A stretch of DNA of 64,000 nucleotides, taken from the NCBI RefSeq assembly GCF_000251145.1, contig NZ_AIDW01000015.1:62001-126000 (forward strand), written 5' to 3'. Under the pieces are notes generated by a model. That model saw only the letters and a program-made list of their open reading frames with translations. It did no database searches and was not told the DNA's origin. Of this stretch, positions 62,470 to 64,000 are shown piece by piece. The translations under genes were made by a program, and so were the position numbers. The DNA is from Sphingomonas sp. PAMC 26621 (lineage in GTDB: Bacteria; Pseudomonadota; Alphaproteobacteria; Sphingomonadales; Sphingomonadaceae). The stretch's first letter is position 1. Each line of letters opens with the position of its first letter.

Positions 62470-63291
62470 TTAGCGAAACAGCGAGGTGATGCTCTGCGGT
62501 GCCTGGTTGGCGATCGACAGCGCCTGCACGCCAAGCTGCTGCTTGACCTGCAACGCCTGCAGGTTCGCCGATTCCTTCGACAGATCCGCATCGACGAGGT
62601 TACCGATGCCGCTGGTGATCACGTCCGACAGGCTGTTCACGAAGCTCGACTGACCGTCGATCTTGCGCGATGCCGAACCCAGCGTGCTGAGGCTCGAGTT
62701 GATCGTCGTCGAGACGTCCTTCAGCGTGTCGACCATCGTCTTGGCCGTTGCGGCGTCCGTGAACGTGGAACCGATTGCCGTGACGACACCCGTGTCGAAG
62801 TCCTGGTTCGCGACATCGAGCGTTGCTGCGCTGGTATCGGTGGACTGCAGCGCGCTGACGCTGCCACCGCTGCCCTTCAGCAGGTTGGTGCCGTTGAAGC
62901 TGGACGAGTCGATGATCGACTGGATCTGCTGCTTCAGCGCGTCGAAGTCCTTACCCATCGCATCGCGGCTGTTGGTGTCGAGACCCGCGTCCGATGCCGA
63001 CGTGGCCTTTGCGGCCATCTGGTTGACCAGATCGGAAATCTGCTGCGTCCCCGCAACCGCCACGTCGACCGTGCTCTTGGCGCGGCTCAGCGACGACCCG
63101 ACCGATGCGAGCTTGCCGACATCGCCGCGCAGCGTCTGCGCGATGGTGTAGGAAGCCGAATCGTCCTTGGTCGAGGAGACCTTGAGGCCAGTGCTGATCC
63201 GCTTCTGGGTCGAGGCGAGCTCGGTGCTCGTCATGCTCAGATTCTGCAGCGCGGTGAGAGCGGCGGTGTTGGTATTGACCGACATAACCAT
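62470..63291 (-). CDS. Flagellin
   Basis: A 273-residue filament protein, short for a flagellin but normal for this group. The conserved N-terminal helix pair (NTNTAALTALQNLSMTSTEL, then ISTGLKVSSTKDDSASYTIA) and the C-terminal helices (SLSDVITSGIGNLVDADLSKE, LQALQVKQQLGVQALSIANQ) polymerise into the filament core. The central variable part is small and rich in Ser/Thr/Ala. The start at 63291 is preferred over 63300 because AAGGA sits 9 bases upstream of it. Confidence 0.95.
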   Translation of the reverse strand: MVMSVNTNTAALTALQNLSMTSTELASTQKRISTGLKVSSTKDDSASYTIAQTLRGDVGKLASVGSSLSRAKSTVDVAVAGTQQISDLVNQMAAKATSASDAGLDTNSRDAMGKDFDALKQQIQSIIDSSSFNGTNLLKGSGGSVSALQSTDTSAATLDVANQDFDTGVVTAIGSTFTDAATAKTMVDTLKDVSTTINSSLSTLGSASRKIDGQSSFVNSLSDVITSGIGNLVDADLSKESANLQALQVKQQLGVQALSIANQAPQSITSLFR

Positions 63292-63460
63292 GATGTACAT
63301 TCCTTCTCAAACAACGGCTGCTTCTGCAGCCGGGGCCAGAGCGCTGGCCCGCGCGATGCTCCGCGATTGGCGGGGCATGCTGCATTTGTAGAAACGCGCC
63401 TCGCGGGGCGGTTTCGGGCGCCGAACTTTTTCACGGTTAAGGCATCGCAAACGTCGCATG

Positions 63461-63475
63461 CGGCAAAATTTGCCG
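63461..63475. promoter_or_regulatory. Palindrome between flagellin and flbT
   Basis: CGGCAAA-A-TTTGCCG is a perfect 7-1-7 inverted repeat in the 245-bp divergent gap, 62 bp upstream of the flbT GTG. It could be an operator. No match to a complete sigma54 (GG-N10-GC) or sigma28 promoter was found in this gap. Confidence 0.4.
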
Positions 63476-63536
63476 GGTGCCGACCGGCTGGCGCTTGCGC
63501 GATCTACGATGGCCACAGGTGCAAGGGAGAGACACG

Positions 63537-63962
63537 GTGGCGCTCAAGATCTGGTTGCGGGACGGGGAGAAGGTCGTCGTCAACGGCGCGGTGCTGGTCG
63601 CGCTCGGGCGGACCCGGCTGGCGATCGAGAATCACGCGGCGGTGCTGCGCGAAAGCGAGATCATGGGGCCGGACGAGGCCAATACCCCGGCCCGGCGGCT
63701 CTATTTCGCGGCAATGATGGCCTATGTCGAGGAGAGCGCGCGCGAACGCTATCAGGATCAGGTCGTCCTGCTGCTTCATGCGCTGCTCGGCGCGATCGAA
63801 GCGGACGAGGCCAAGGCGCTGTGCGTCGCTTTTGCGCGGCATATCGCAGCGGGGGATTTCTACCGGGCGCTCGGGATTTGCCGCGAGCTGATCGCTTACG
63901 AGGCAGTCGCGCTGGCGCGGGATCCGGCGGCAGTGGCGGAGCGGGTGGAGGCGACGCACTGA
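63537..63962 (+). CDS. flbT: Flagellin mRNA-binding regulator FlbT
   Basis: A 141-residue cytoplasmic protein. It opens LKIWLRDGEKVVVNGAVL, the FlbT signature, and continues with ESEIMGPDEANTPARRLYFAAMMAY. In Caulobacter and relatives FlbT binds the 5' leader of flagellin mRNA and controls its stability and translation. GTG 63537 is supported by GGGA about 8 bases upstream. It is divergent from the flagellin gene it probably regulates. The last 38 bases of the window show nothing identifiable. Confidence 0.9.
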   Translation: MALKIWLRDGEKVVVNGAVLVALGRTRLAIENHAAVLRESEIMGPDEANTPARRLYFAAMMAYVEESARERYQDQVVLLLHALLGAIEADEAKALCVAFARHIAAGDFYRALGICRELIAYEAVALARDPAAVAERVEATH

Positions 63963-64000
63963 ATAAAGCGCCCGTCGGCGACCGGATACCCGGCGCGCGC

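Noticed and set aside
63301..63480. Sigma28-like promoter for flagellin (TTAA ... GCCCGAAA on the minus strand)
   Set aside because: The spacing is 17 instead of about 15 and both boxes deviate from consensus.

Overview
The window is about 64 kb of GC-rich, gene-dense DNA. It looks like an alphaproteobacterium of the order Sphingomonadales. The signs are large sphingomonad-type TonB-dependent receptors, an ActS/ActR (RegB/RegA) redox pair beside a quinol oxidase operon, FlbT next to a flagellin, and REP-like GC palindromes. No tRNA, rRNA, CRISPR array, insertion sequence or prophage was seen.

Layout. 1-5.0 kb: the end of an NTF2-like protein, a biotin-dependent acyl-CoA carboxylase alpha subunit whose biotinyl domain is broken by an apparent one-base frameshift, and a TonB receptor with a glycine-rich insert. 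5.2-8.4 kb (minus): a quinone-reductase-like flavoprotein and a second TonB receptor. 8.6-16.9 kb: a small exported protein divergent from an OmpR/EnvZ-type pair, then a carbonic anhydrase-SulP pair, a TorF-type porin, an FMN reductase and a cNMP-domain thioredoxin-reductase-like flavoprotein without CxxC. 16.9-24.1 kb (minus): a YegD-type Hsp70, a GST, an RNase H-like protein, and a two-partner secretion operon (TpsB, TpsA, L,D-transpeptidase) behind an AT-rich leader. 24.5-31.1 kb (minus): cyoABCD, SURF1, actS and actR as one overlapping operon; a 17-bp perfect inverted repeat separates it from a divergent MFS gene. 32.7-38.4 kb (minus): a short Mfd-like translocase and an AceE/MdeB-like 2-oxoacid dehydrogenase E1.

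38.4-52.6 kb is the most unusual part. A LysR regulator is divergent from an 11-gene, translationally coupled operon. In order it encodes a GbcA/Stc2-like Rieske N-demethylase, a Cys/Met-metabolism PLP lyase, an opine-oxidase-like pair (OoxA/OoxB type), heterotetrameric sarcosine oxidase (soxBDAG), an MFS transporter, PurU and a DUF3089 hydrolase. A TonB receptor gene follows in convergent orientation. The gene set suggests stepwise oxidative dealkylation of an N-methylated, possibly sulfur-containing or opine-like amino acid, with one-carbon units leaving through tetrahydrofolate and PurU. The substrate is not known.

55.4-64 kb: a multi-PAS hybrid histidine kinase, a second bo3-like quinol oxidase operon whose subunit I differs at two residues of the known quinol-binding site, then flagellin (minus) and flbT (plus) at the right edge.
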